Positions 1 to 7,404 of a DNA stretch of 22,213 nucleotides are shown here, in pieces (positions within the stretch are counted from its first letter, which is position 1; each line of letters begins with the position of its first letter). The stretch is from Hydrogenothermus sp964516095 (GTDB lineage Bacteria > Aquificota > Aquificia > Aquificales > Hydrogenothermaceae): the NCBI GenBank assembly GCA_964516095.1, contig CAZEYS010000024.1:1-22213 (forward strand). Direction: 5' to 3'. A program made the position numbers and the translations under genes. The notes under the pieces were generated by a model that was not told the origin of the DNA, did not search any database, and was given only the letters and a program-made list of their open reading frames with translations.

Positions 1-940
1 AGGATTTGATATTTCTAAATTAAGATATCACAAGATAATTTTAATGGCAGATGCTGATGTTGACGGTTCTCATATTACAACACTACTTTTAACTCTGTTC
101 TATAGATACTTTCCACAACTTATTGAAAACGGATTTTTATATATAGCCCAGCCACCTTTATACAAGTTAAAAAAAGGAAGAAGTAACATATACGTCAAAG
201 ATGATGAAGAACTTTCTAAAATAATTATTGATTTTGCACTGGAAGAAGTATCGTTAAAAGACAAACAGTTATCTAAAAACCAATTAAAAGAAGTAATCAA
301 AAAAGCAAAAGAGTATAAAGATCTTAGAGAAAGCCTTATAAAAAAGAAAGATGAAAAAATTGTTGATGCTCTTATATCTTTAAACCTTAAAGAAGAAGAC
401 TTTTTAAGTGAAGAGAGAATAAAAAATATCGTTGAAAAATTAAAACAAATGGTGGAAGGATATGAAATATACTATGAAGAAGACCAGATAGAGGGAGACT
501 TTGATATTATTTTTGACAAAAAGGAAAGTTTTGGTATTTCTACTTTAAGAATAGATTCAGAGTTTGTACTATCTTACGCTTATAGACGCATATTAGAAAT
601 TAAAGATGAAATAAAGAAAGAAATAGGAGAATTTCCAGTTGTTCTCATAACAAGAAATAATGAAGAGACAGTAAATTCTATAGTTCAATTGTTCGATAAA
701 ATCTGGGAAATTGGTATGACTGGAGTAGAAATTCAAAGATACAAAGGTCTTGGAGAAATGAACCCTGAACAGTTATGGGAAACAACAATGAATCCAAAAA
801 CAAGAAGACTTGTACAAGTTACTATAGAAGACGCAGCCCTTGCAGATGAGATATTCTCGATATTAATGGGAGAAAAAGTTGAGCCTCGCAAAGAATTTAT
901 AATGAAATATGCAAAAGAAGTCAGAAATTTAGATGTTTAA
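1..940 (+). CDS. gyrB: DNA gyrase subunit B, C-terminal part (5' end outside window)
   Basis: ATP-dependent type II topoisomerase subunit that introduces negative supercoils together with GyrA. The frame is open from base 2, and the first codons read GFDISKLRYHKIILM before the Mg-binding toprim motif DADVDGSHI, so the Met at 44 is internal and the gene starts outside the window. The C-terminal signature QRYKGLGEMNPEQLWETTMNP-like block and the ending KEVRNLDV are typical of GyrB. About 225 residues separate DADVDGSHI from QRYKGLGEM. This is much longer than in short Gram-positive GyrB or ParE, so the protein carries the extra TOPRIM-region insert known from E. coli GyrB; that argues for GyrB over ParE. 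It converges on the next gene with only two bases between stop codons, and no terminator hairpin is visible. Confidence 0.96.
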   Translation, partial: GFDISKLRYHKIILMADADVDGSHITTLLLTLFYRYFPQLIENGFLYIAQPPLYKLKKGRSNIYVKDDEELSKIIIDFALEEVSLKDKQLSKNQLKEVIKKAKEYKDLRESLIKKKDEKIVDALISLNLKEEDFLSEERIKNIVEKLKQMVEGYEIYYEEDQIEGDFDIIFDKKESFGISTLRIDSEFVLSYAYRRILEIKDEIKKEIGEFPVVLITRNNEETVNSIVQLFDKIWEIGMTGVEIQRYKGLGEMNPEQLWETTMNPKTRRLVQVTIEDAALADEIFSILMGEKVEPRKEFIMKYAKEVRNLDV

Positions 941-942
941 AA

Positions 943-1635
943 TTAAATATTTCTAATATCTACATATTCACCAGAAGGATAGTTGTTTTTAAGCATATCC
1001 AATATACTGAAAATCTTTTTAGCGGCCTCTTCTGGAGGCTGTTTTGGAGACTCTTTTAGCCTTCTTACAGATGGAAATCTTTCTTCATCAACATTTTCTA
1101 AGATATAACCTAACATCGGAGTTAACACAAGCCCTGGAGCAAGGGAGATTATATGTGTGTTTTCCATTTCTCTGGAATACAGCTTTAAAAGAATATTTAA
1201 CGACGCTTTAGAAATAGAGTATCCGCCCCAGCCTTTGTTAGCATTTACAGAGGCACCTGAGGAAATTCCTATAATCTGTTTAACATTTATATTATTCTCA
1301 ATAAAATAATCTAGAATAACTTTATTAGCCCAAACATTAACAGTCATAACTTCCTGTATTTCATACAGTTTTGTCTTCGATATTTCCTTTATATCCCCTA
1401 AAATACCAGCATTTAATATAGCTATATCAATACTGTCTGTGTCAAGCAAGTCACATAAACACCCTTTTATATCCTCTAATGCCATTAAATCACACTTTTT
1501 AAACTTTATCTTATCTTTGAACTCATCAGGTAATTTTCTACTGATGGCGTAAACCTGATATCCATTTTCTAAAAAAACCTTTACAAAAGCTTTACCTAAG
1601 CCTGAACCAATACCAGTGATAAAAACTTTTTTCAT
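943..1635 (-). CDS. Short-chain dehydrogenase/reductase (SDR family)
   Basis: NAD(P)-dependent oxidoreductase of the classical SDR fold, 230 residues from the chosen start. Visible motifs are the cofactor loop TGIGSGLG near the N terminus, NAG after strand 4, the Asn in VNVWAN, the catalytic Ser in GISSGAS and the YSISK tetrad motif (YxxxK). The downstream LAPGLVLTPM segment matches the usual PG motif. Substrate is unknown; overall it resembles sepiapterin reductase-like or 3-oxoacyl reductase-like members. I start at the Met of MKKVFITG because AGGG lies seven bases upstream. An in-frame ATG 18 bases further upstream has no Shine-Dalgarno sequence. It is a single gene, convergent with gyrB and divergent from clpB, and probably uses the extended -10 element at 1668-1676. 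Confidence 0.88.
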   Translation of the reverse strand: MKKVFITGIGSGLGKAFVKVFLENGYQVYAISRKLPDEFKDKIKFKKCDLMALEDIKGCLCDLLDTDSIDIAILNAGILGDIKEISKTKLYEIQEVMTVNVWANKVILDYFIENNINVKQIIGISSGASVNANKGWGGYSISKASLNILLKLYSREMENTHIISLAPGLVLTPMLGYILENVDEERFPSVRRLKESPKQPPEEAAKKIFSILDMLKNNYPSGEYVDIRNI

Positions 1636-1667
1636 ATTTTGCCCTAAAATCATTGGATTTTTTGTTA

Positions 1668-1698
1668 ATTATAGCAAAAGTATTGCCTTAAAGGCCAA
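1668..1698 (-). promoter_or_regulatory. Probable promoter for the SDR gene (extended -10)
   Basis: On the minus strand TGCTATAAT (plus 1668-1676) is a perfect extended -10 element about 33 bases upstream of the chosen ATG. The best -35 candidate is TTGGCC (1693-1698) at 19 bases, which is weak. The same nine-base element precedes the tRNA-Leu gene. Confidence 0.45.
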
Positions 1699-1735
1699 AT
1701 ATAGTTATTTTTAAGACTAAAAGCAAAAACAAGTA

Positions 1736-1763
1736 TTGACATTTTATAAATCAGTTATAAATT
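1736..1763 (+). promoter_or_regulatory. Probable clpB promoter
   Basis: A perfect -35 hexamer TTGACA (1736-1741) is followed after 16 bases by TAAATT (1758-1763), a moderate -10. A better hexamer, TATAAA (1756-1761), is only 14 bases away. A sigma-70-type promoter is plausible. I see no CIRCE repeat and no sigma-32-like pair, so heat-shock control is not evident here. Confidence 0.4.
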
Positions 1764-1805
1764 TATTTAACAATAATATACTAAAATTTAAATGGAGGAT
1801 TTACA

Positions 1806-4800
1806 ATGTTTAGCGAGAACCTGTTAGAGAAAAGGTCAAAAGATATTATTGAAGACGCTAAAGCCAAAGCTAAAGCTCGTAAAGACAGGCTTGTAGATAC
1901 AGATCATTTACTGCTTGCTTTAATATCCAGAGAAGATTCACCGCTAAAGAAAGTACTGGAAAAAAGAGGAATAGATACTAAAGACTTAGTAAAGAAGATA
2001 AACGAATATTTACAGGATTTATATTCTCAGATAGACAAATCTATTGCAGAGTACATAAGCTATATTAAAAACTTACAATCACAGCTTTCACAGGTAAAAG
2101 CAAGCATAAATCAGATTATTGAAGAACTAAAGAAAGTAGCTAAAGCAAAAAAACAACTGGAACAAGAGTTGAGATATGAGGAAACCAGTTTTTGGGGAGG
2201 ATTTGGTAGTTCTGCGAGAATAGAATACGATAGATTGACAAGATATGAAAAAGAGCTCAAATCACAGCTTGCCCAAATTAAAAACTCTCTCCTTCAGGTA
2301 ATGGATGAACAAACAGCAGACGCATTTTTAAACGGTGAAATAAGTCTTTCTGCGGTTTTATACAAAATAATTGAAAATTCAGATTTTGTTAAACAGTTAG
2401 AAGATTTAGGCATTTCTCCAGATAGAGTTGTTGTAAAAATTGCAGAAGAAGCTCTTGGAACAAAAAGTGGTAAAATTTATTCAAATAAATTTGTAAAAGT
2501 ATTAGAGAAAGCAGAAAAATTAGCTTTAGAGAAAGGGGAGTCTCAGGTTTCTCCTATCCATATAGCAACTGCTTTAATTGAAGCAAAAGATACAATAGCA
2601 GGAAAAATATTAGAACAAATACTAACAGGAGGAAAGGAAAAAATGAATGGAGAAAACATTGCACAAGAAATGCAAGAAGAAGAAAAATCTGCATTAGAAA
2701 AATATGGGGTTGACTTAACTGAACTTGCCAAAGAAGGTAAGTTAGACCCTGTTATAGGTAGAGAAAAAGAAATACAGCAGGTTATAGAAATTCTACTTAG
2801 AAGAACTAAAAACAACCCGGTCCTAGTAGGAGAGGCTGGAGTTGGTAAAACAGCAATAGTAGAAGGGCTTGCTCAAAAAATAGTTAATAAAGAAGTTCCA
2901 GAAGATTTATTTGATAAAAGAATTGTTGCACTGGATATGGGAGCACTGCTTGCTGGAACTAAATATAGAGGTGAGTTTGAAGAAAGACTAAAAGCAATTA
3001 TCGATGAAGTTAAAAAAGATGGAAACATAATTCTATTTATTGATGAGCTTCATACAATTGTTGGAGCTGGTGCTACAGAAGGTTCAACAGATGCAGGTAA
3101 CTTATTGAAACCAGCTCTTGCAAGAGGAGAACTCAGGGTTATAGGAGCAACAACCTTAGAAGAGTACAGAAAGTATATAGAAAAAGACCCAGCACTGGAA
3201 AGAAGATTCCAACCTGTACTTGTGGAAGAACCTGATGTTGAAACAACAATAGAAATTCTTAAAGCATTAAGACCTAAACTTGAGAAACATCACGGTGTTA
3301 AAATTGACGACTCTGCAATAGTTGCAGCAGCAAAACTCACCGATAGATACATCCAGGATAGAAGACTTCCAGATAAGGCAATAGATGCGCTTGACCAAGC
3401 ATGTGCAAGAAAGAAACTAAAATTAGTTTATGCTCCACCTGAAGTTATAGAGCTGGAAAGAAAAATAAAACTACTGGAAGAACAAATTGTTCAGGCTTCT
3501 CTTGAAGGAGATTACGAAAAAGAAGCTCAGCTTAAAATTGAAAAGGCTAACTTAGAAAAACAATTAAAAGAACTCATGATGAAATCTGACAACGAACATG
3601 TAAGGTTAGAACAATTAAGAAAACAGTTAGAAGAAATAGAAAAACAGATAGAAGAAGCAGCCCAAAAAGGTGACTACGAAAAAGAAGCAGAACTCAAAAT
3701 AGAAAAAGCAAAAATAGAAAAAGAAATCAAAGAACTCGAAAAGAAAATTGCAGAAAAAACAGTGGTTACAGAAGACGATGTGGCAGAAGTTGTTTCAGAT
3801 TGGACAGGTATACCATTATCTAAGTTAAAAGAAGAAGAAATGCAAAAACTCCTACACTTAGAAGAAGAACTACACAAAAGAGTTGTTGACCAAGAACACG
3901 TAATAAAAACTGTTGCTGAAGCAATAAGAAGAGCCAGAGCTGGACTTTCAGACCCAAGAAAACCACTTGCATCATTCATGTTCCTTGGTCCAACAGGAGT
4001 AGGAAAAACAGAAACAGCAAAAGCACTTGCAGAAGTACTATTTGGTGATGAAGATGCACTTATAAGATTGGATATGTCAGAGTTTAAAGAAGAACACTCT
4101 GTTGCAAAATTAATAGGTGCACCTCCAGGATATGTAGGATATGAAGAAGGTGGAAAACTTACAGAAGCAGTAAGAAGAAAACCTTACTCAGTAGTACTTT
4201 TAGATGAAATAGAAAAAGCTCACCCAAGAGTGTTTGACGTATTCTTACAAGTACTTGATGATGGAAGATTAACAGATGCTCAAGGTAGAACTGTAAGCTT
4301 TAGAAACACAATCATAATTATGACTTCAAACATTGGTAGCCAGTACCTAACTGTAATACCATTTGATGCACCGGAAGATGTTGTAGAAAAAGAGTTTGAA
4401 ATTGCAAAAGACAAAGTTTTAGAAGAAGTTAAAAACTACTTTAGACCAGAATTTTTAAACAGACTTGATGAAATACTGGTATTTAAACCACTACTTAAGA
4501 AAGAACTTCTTCAAATTGTTGACCTTATGCTCAAAAACTTAAATGCAAGATTACATGAAAGAGGAATACAGATAGAAGCAACTGATAAAGCAAAAGAGTT
4601 AATTGCTAAACTCGGATATGACCCAGTTTACGGAGCAAGACCTCTCAGAAGAGCTATACAAAAATATGTAGAAACTCCGCTTGCTGACCTAATTCTCAAA
4701 GGAGAAGTCAAACCAGGTGATGTTGTTGTGATAGATGAGGAAAACGGAGAACTCAAGTTCATACCAAAAAGAAAACAAGAACAGCAAGAAAATAAAGAAG

Positions 4801-4811
4801 AAAACAAATAA
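1806..4811 (+). CDS. clpB: ATP-dependent protein disaggregase ClpB with enlarged N-domain
   Basis: Hexameric AAA+ chaperone that pulls polypeptides out of aggregates with DnaK. It has 1001 residues against about 860 usually. Order: N-domain repeat 1 (about 1-70), an extra helical coiled-coil segment (about 72-222), N-domain repeat 2 (about 225-272), NBD1 with Walker A GEAGVGKT (342-349) and Walker B FIDE (411-414), a coiled-coil M-domain (about 545-655) and NBD2 with Walker A GPTGVGKT (728-735) and Walker B LLDE (798-801). The C terminus ends in YDPVYGARPLRRAI and a charged tail. M-domain presence and the absence of an IGF/LGF-type ClpP loop in NBD2 favour ClpB over ClpC or ClpA. GGAGGA lies six bases before the ATG. 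The extra length matches my recollection that Aquifex ClpB is about 1000 residues. A possible internal start at codon 280 is listed separately. Confidence 0.95.
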   Translation: MFSENLLEKRSKDIIEDAKAKAKARKDRLVDTDHLLLALISREDSPLKKVLEKRGIDTKDLVKKINEYLQDLYSQIDKSIAEYISYIKNLQSQLSQVKASINQIIEELKKVAKAKKQLEQELRYEETSFWGGFGSSARIEYDRLTRYEKELKSQLAQIKNSLLQVMDEQTADAFLNGEISLSAVLYKIIENSDFVKQLEDLGISPDRVVVKIAEEALGTKSGKIYSNKFVKVLEKAEKLALEKGESQVSPIHIATALIEAKDTIAGKILEQILTGGKEKMNGENIAQEMQEEEKSALEKYGVDLTELAKEGKLDPVIGREKEIQQVIEILLRRTKNNPVLVGEAGVGKTAIVEGLAQKIVNKEVPEDLFDKRIVALDMGALLAGTKYRGEFEERLKAIIDEVKKDGNIILFIDELHTIVGAGATEGSTDAGNLLKPALARGELRVIGATTLEEYRKYIEKDPALERRFQPVLVEEPDVETTIEILKALRPKLEKHHGVKIDDSAIVAAAKLTDRYIQDRRLPDKAIDALDQACARKKLKLVYAPPEVIELERKIKLLEEQIVQASLEGDYEKEAQLKIEKANLEKQLKELMMKSDNEHVRLEQLRKQLEEIEKQIEEAAQKGDYEKEAELKIEKAKIEKEIKELEKKIAEKTVVTEDDVAEVVSDWTGIPLSKLKEEEMQKLLHLEEELHKRVVDQEHVIKTVAEAIRRARAGLSDPRKPLASFMFLGPTGVGKTETAKALAEVLFGDEDALIRLDMSEFKEEHSVAKLIGAPPGYVGYEEGGKLTEAVRRKPYSVVLLDEIEKAHPRVFDVFLQVLDDGRLTDAQGRTVSFRNTIIIMTSNIGSQYLTVIPFDAPEDVVEKEFEIAKDKVLEEVKNYFRPEFLNRLDEILVFKPLLKKELLQIVDLMLKNLNARLHERGIQIEATDKAKELIAKLGYDPVYGARPLRRAIQKYVETPLADLILKGEVKPGDVVVIDEENGELKFIPKRKQEQQENKEENK
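2627..2645 (+). promoter_or_regulatory. Internal Shine-Dalgarno and ATG inside clpB (possible short isoform)
   Basis: AGGAGG (2627-2632) lies ten bases upstream of the in-frame ATG at 2643 (codon 280), with a second AAAGG closer in. The codon sits in the linker between the N-domain and NBD1, so initiation here would give a 722-residue form with both ATPase domains but no N-domain. E. coli ClpB makes such a form from an internal start in the same region. Chance purine-rich sequence in this AG-rich gene is the alternative. Confidence 0.5.
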
Positions 4812-4820
4812 TCTACTTGG

Positions 4821-4843
4821 AAGGGGCTTATTGCCCCTTTTTT
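4821..4843 (+). terminator. Intrinsic terminator of clpB
   Basis: Perfect 7-bp stem AAGGGGC / GCCCCTT around the loop TTATT, continuing into a run of T residues. It lies ten bases after the clpB stop. The opposing gene's stop codon is inside the loop. Only the plus direction is followed by a T-tract. Confidence 0.88.
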
Positions 4844-5658
4844 ATTTCTTTTTCCAATTTTTCGAATTTATATCTAAAAAATACCTTTTTTGCTAAAGGC
4901 TTAAATTCTTTTAAAACCTTCAAAGCACCGTCTTTATCTCCTGATTTCATCAAAGACTTAGCTAAAAAATAGGAAGATTCTACAGATGCTTTTATGTTGC
5001 CAATTCTCTTATAAATTTCAGCTGCCACTTTAAAATATTTAGCTGCATTTTTATAATCTTTCAATTTAAAATAAGCCATTGCTATGTTGTAATTTACTAA
5101 TGCTTTATAATAAGGTCTGATTTTTATATTTTTTATCTTCTGTAGAGCTTCCAGATAGTACTTAAGTGCTTTATTATAATCTTTTTTATAAAAATACACG
5201 TTTCCAATGTCTAAAAGGGTTATTGGTATCATTTTTTTATTATTATTTTCCTGTGAAAGTTTTAGAACTACTCTATAATGCTTTAAAGCTTCATCATATT
5301 TTTTCAAATAAAGCATTATCTCAGCTAAAAGTGTATGGGCATAAGCTTTCCATTTATAATTTGGTTTGTCTTTTGAGTATTCTATTGCTTTATTTGCATA
5401 TTTTAATGCCTTATCTATATCTCCCATCATAAAATAGGCAATTCCAATGTAATAATAACTTTCTGCAATACCTTTTGGATTGTTATACTTTAAAGAGTAC
5501 TTTAAGGTTTTTTGTGCCTGTTCTAACATCATAAAGTAATTACCACGCTCATAATACTGCCAGGCTTTAAGTAGCATTTCATCAACTTTTTTATCTACGT
5601 CAGAAAGCGCAAAAGATATTGAAAAAAACAGCAAAATAGAAAGTATAATATTTTTCAT
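4828..5658 (-). CDS. Secreted or periplasmic tetratricopeptide-repeat protein
   Basis: 276 residues. The N terminus is a signal peptide: two charged residues, a hydrophobic stretch to about residue 18 and an SFALS-type cleavage region. The rest is made of about five or six TPR units, recognisable from repeats such as AESYYYIGIAYFMMGDIDKA, LLDIGNVYFYKKDYNKALKY and VNYNIAMAYFKLKDYKNAAK. Such solenoids bind partner proteins; no enzymatic motif is seen and the partner cannot be named. AAGGTGG upstream supports the ATG at 5658. The stop codon falls in the loop of the clpB terminator. The gene is divergent from the glycosylase gene with 45 bases between start codons. Confidence 0.85.
   Translation of the reverse strand: MKNIILSILLFFSISFALSDVDKKVDEMLLKAWQYYERGNYFMMLEQAQKTLKYSLKYNNPKGIAESYYYIGIAYFMMGDIDKALKYANKAIEYSKDKPNYKWKAYAHTLLAEIMLYLKKYDEALKHYRVVLKLSQENNNKKMIPITLLDIGNVYFYKKDYNKALKYYLEALQKIKNIKIRPYYKALVNYNIAMAYFKLKDYKNAAKYFKVAAEIYKRIGNIKASVESSYFLAKSLMKSGDKDGALKVLKEFKPLAKKVFFRYKFEKLEKEIKKGQ
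5619..5649 (+). promoter_or_regulatory. Possible promoter for the glycosylase-plsC pair
   Basis: TTGAAA (5619-5624) and a perfect TATAAT (5644-5649) are separated by 19 bases, about 55 bases before the glycosylase ATG. It would lie inside the 5' end of the divergent TPR gene. The 45 bases between the two start codons hold no better candidate. The spacing is longer than ideal. Confidence 0.35.
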
Positions 5659-5703
5659 AACGTACCACCTTAAATTTAATTTTGCTTTAAATTCTAACTG
5701 GTT

Positions 5704-6333
5704 ATGGAAAAACTTTTCTATGATTTATTAGATAAATATGGCTATCAAAACTGGTGGCCTTTAACAGGTAAATTTGACCCTTTTGAAGAAGTTTGCATTG
5801 GAGCTGTTTTAACTCAGAACACCAGCTGGAAAAATGTTGAAAAAGCTATAGAAAATTTGATAAAAGCGAATTTAACATCTTTTGAAAGGATTTTACAGAC
5901 AGATGATAAGACTTTAGCCAATGCAATAAGACCATCAGGATTTTACAACCAGAAGGCTAAAACACTAAAAAGATTAGCAAAATTTTTGTTATCTGTTGAA
6001 AAGGAAAATATAAAAAGAGAAGACCTGTTAAGTATAAAAGGTATAGGCAAAGAAACCGCAGACACAATTCTTTTGTATGGTTTAAATAAAATGATTTTTG
6101 TTGTAGATGCATATACAAAAAGACTTTTACACAGACTTGGTTTCATAGACAGCCCAAAAATAGAATACGATACTCTCAGGATTTTAATTGAAAGCGCTGT
6201 GCCCAGAGATATAAATGTATATAAAGAGTTCCATGCATTGATTGTTAAACACTGTAAAGAAGTTTGTAAAAAAAATCCAGATTGTAAGAAATGTTTTTTA
6301 TCTAACAGATGTTATAATTATACCTATGGATAG
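5704..6333 (+). CDS. Endonuclease III-like DNA glycosylase with Fe-S cluster, lacking the lyase Lys
   Basis: HhH-GPD superfamily base-excision glycosylase, 209 residues. The N-terminal LTQNTSWKNVEKA segment (36-48) and the hairpin LLSIKGIGKETAD (108-120) are clear, followed by the catalytic Asp in VVDAYTKR (D135). Four C-terminal cysteines, C188-x5-C194-x2-C197-x5-C203, fit an endonuclease III-type 4Fe-4S cluster with a shorter first spacing. In E. coli Nth the hairpin reads GVGRKTA and its Lys is the Schiff-base nucleophile. Here that position is Glu117. GIGKE(S/T)AD is what I recall from the MagIII 3-methyladenine glycosylases, so a monofunctional alkylated-base glycosylase is likelier than a true Nth; substrate remains inference. 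The Shine-Dalgarno is weak. The 3' end overlaps plsC by eight bases. Confidence 0.85.
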   Translation: MEKLFYDLLDKYGYQNWWPLTGKFDPFEEVCIGAVLTQNTSWKNVEKAIENLIKANLTSFERILQTDDKTLANAIRPSGFYNQKAKTLKRLAKFLLSVEKENIKREDLLSIKGIGKETADTILLYGLNKMIFVVDAYTKRLLHRLGFIDSPKIEYDTLRILIESAVPRDINVYKEFHALIVKHCKEVCKKNPDCKKCFLSNRCYNYTYG

Positions 6334-6931
6334 CCATTATTCTGAAACTGGTTACAAAATATGGTTTAAATTAAAACCTATTGTAAAAAGGCTCCTGAGA
6401 CTTGAAGTAGAAGGAGAAGAGAATTTTCCTAAACAGAGTGGTTTTATAATAGCTTCAAACCACAGGAGTCATTTAGACCCACCAGTTATAAACACTGTTT
6501 CCCCTTTCCCTGTGATGTTTATGGCAAAAAAAGAACTTTTTGATATTCCAATGCTTGGTACTTTTATAAAAAAAGCAGGAGCGATACCAGTAGAAAGAGA
6601 TAGAAAAAATTCTGTGAAAGCTTTAATAAAAGCTATTGAACTGCTGGAAAAAGGTTATACAATTGGTGTTTTTCCAGAAGGAACCAGAGCAAGGCCAGGT
6701 CAGTTTTTAAAACCAAAAACAGGTGTTGGTCTTTTAGCAATCAGATCTAAAGCTCCTGTAGTTCCTGTCAGGATAGAGGGAACAGATATTATATTTCCAC
6801 GAGGAGCAAAATTCCCTAAATTTTTTAAAGCTCCAATTCATGTAAAGATTGGAAAACCACTAATATTTGATAAAAATTATACTTATGAGGAAGTTTCAGA
6901 TATTATTATGGAGAGTATAAAAAATCTTTAA
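6326..6931 (+). CDS. plsC: 1-acyl-sn-glycerol-3-phosphate acyltransferase (PlsC family)
   Basis: Membrane-associated acyltransferase that converts lysophosphatidate to phosphatidate in phospholipid synthesis. With the start at 6326 it has 201 residues. Motif I NHRSHLD (about 45-51) carries the catalytic His/Asp pair, motif III FPEGTR is at 116-121, and VPVRIEG forms motif IV. The frame is open upstream to an ATG at 6242, but that would overlap the glycosylase by 92 bases and adds a stretch that does not look like this family. The start at 6326 overlaps the upstream stop by eight bases, which suggests translational coupling. No clear Shine-Dalgarno precedes either. The substrate assignment within the PlsC family is probable but not certain. 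Confidence 0.87.
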   Translation: MDSHYSETGYKIWFKLKPIVKRLLRLEVEGEENFPKQSGFIIASNHRSHLDPPVINTVSPFPVMFMAKKELFDIPMLGTFIKKAGAIPVERDRKNSVKALIKAIELLEKGYTIGVFPEGTRARPGQFLKPKTGVGLLAIRSKAPVVPVRIEGTDIIFPRGAKFPKFFKAPIHVKIGKPLIFDKNYTYEEVSDIIMESIKNL

Positions 6932-6953
6932 AAAAGCCCCCAAAAGGGGCTTT
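6931..6953 (-). terminator. Terminator between plsC and the cytochrome gene
   Basis: 8-bp stem AAAGCCCC (6933-6940) / GGGGCTTT (6946-6953) around the loop CAAAA. On the minus strand the hairpin continues into six T residues, so it best serves the cytochrome gene ending at 6959. On the plus strand only three T residues follow, so plsC termination would be weaker. Confidence 0.8.
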
Positions 6954-6958
6954 GAGAT

Positions 6959-7282
6959 TTAGTGATTTAAAATAAAATCAGCTAAAGCTTCTAAATCTTT
7001 ATCAGAAAGAGCTTTAGTAGCGTTTAATTGAGGTCTCATTATAGCAAATTTAGCTGGGTCAACGTGAGGTTTTCCTTGACCTTTTAAGAATTTAATTAAT
7101 TCATCTTTTTTTCCTTTATAAGCAGAGGCTATTTTCTTTAAAGATGGTCCTACTGTATCAACATTAGGGTTGTGGCAAGCTGCACATCCTTTTGATTGAA
7201 AAATAGCCTGTCCATTTCCTGCAAATGCACCTGTAGCTGCTACCATAGTAACTGCCGCAGCTGCTGCTATTAATTTTTTCAT
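6959..7282 (-). CDS. Periplasmic class I cytochrome c (c-551/c-552-like)
   Basis: Small soluble electron carrier, 107 residues from the chosen start. A signal peptide (MKKLIAAAAAVTMVAATGAFA) ends near residue 21. The heme-binding motif CAACH spans residues 33-37. The distal Met ligand is probably M82 in AIMRPQL, followed by the C-terminal helix SDKDLEALADFIL. This is the usual layout of c8-type monoheme cytochromes that pass electrons to terminal oxidases or from sulfur and hydrogen oxidation systems; the actual partner is not visible here. GGAGG lies nine bases before the ATG at 7282. An in-frame ATG 15 bases upstream would put the ribosome site inside the gene and is rejected. It is monocistronic with its own terminator. 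Confidence 0.9.
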   Translation of the reverse strand: MKKLIAAAAAVTMVAATGAFAGNGQAIFQSKGCAACHNPNVDTVGPSLKKIASAYKGKKDELIKFLKGQGKPHVDPAKFAIMRPQLNATKALSDKDLEALADFILNH

Positions 7283-7364
7283 TTTAATTACCTCCAATTT
7301 ATAGTTTTAAAATAGCATCTTTAATATATATTAATTTAATAATTTTCATAATACAAGTACTTTT

Positions 7365-7375
7365 TATAATATAAT
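7365..7375 (+). promoter_or_regulatory. Probable -10 region of the hemE operon
   Basis: Two overlapping perfect TATAAT hexamers (7365-7370 and 7370-7375) lie 29-40 bases upstream of the hemE ATG. No good -35 is visible. The 122-base gap to the divergent cytochrome gene is very AT-rich and must hold both promoters. Confidence 0.4.
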
Positions 7376-7404
7376 TTTACCCAAAAAAGTAAAGAGGTTT
7401 TTTA

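Noticed and set aside
3674..3979. Minus-strand Ser-rich open frame inside clpB
   Set aside because: Low-complexity antisense of Glu/Lys-rich M-domain codons.
1806..4811. ClpC or ClpA identity for the large AAA+ protein
   Set aside because: The long coiled-coil M-domain, ClpB-like C terminus and lack of an LGF/IGF ClpP loop favour ClpB.
6242..6325. Upstream ATG at 6242 as the plsC start
   Set aside because: It would overlap the glycosylase by 92 bases and encode a shadow of its cysteine-cluster region; the start at 6326 fits the family length and gives an 8-base overlap.
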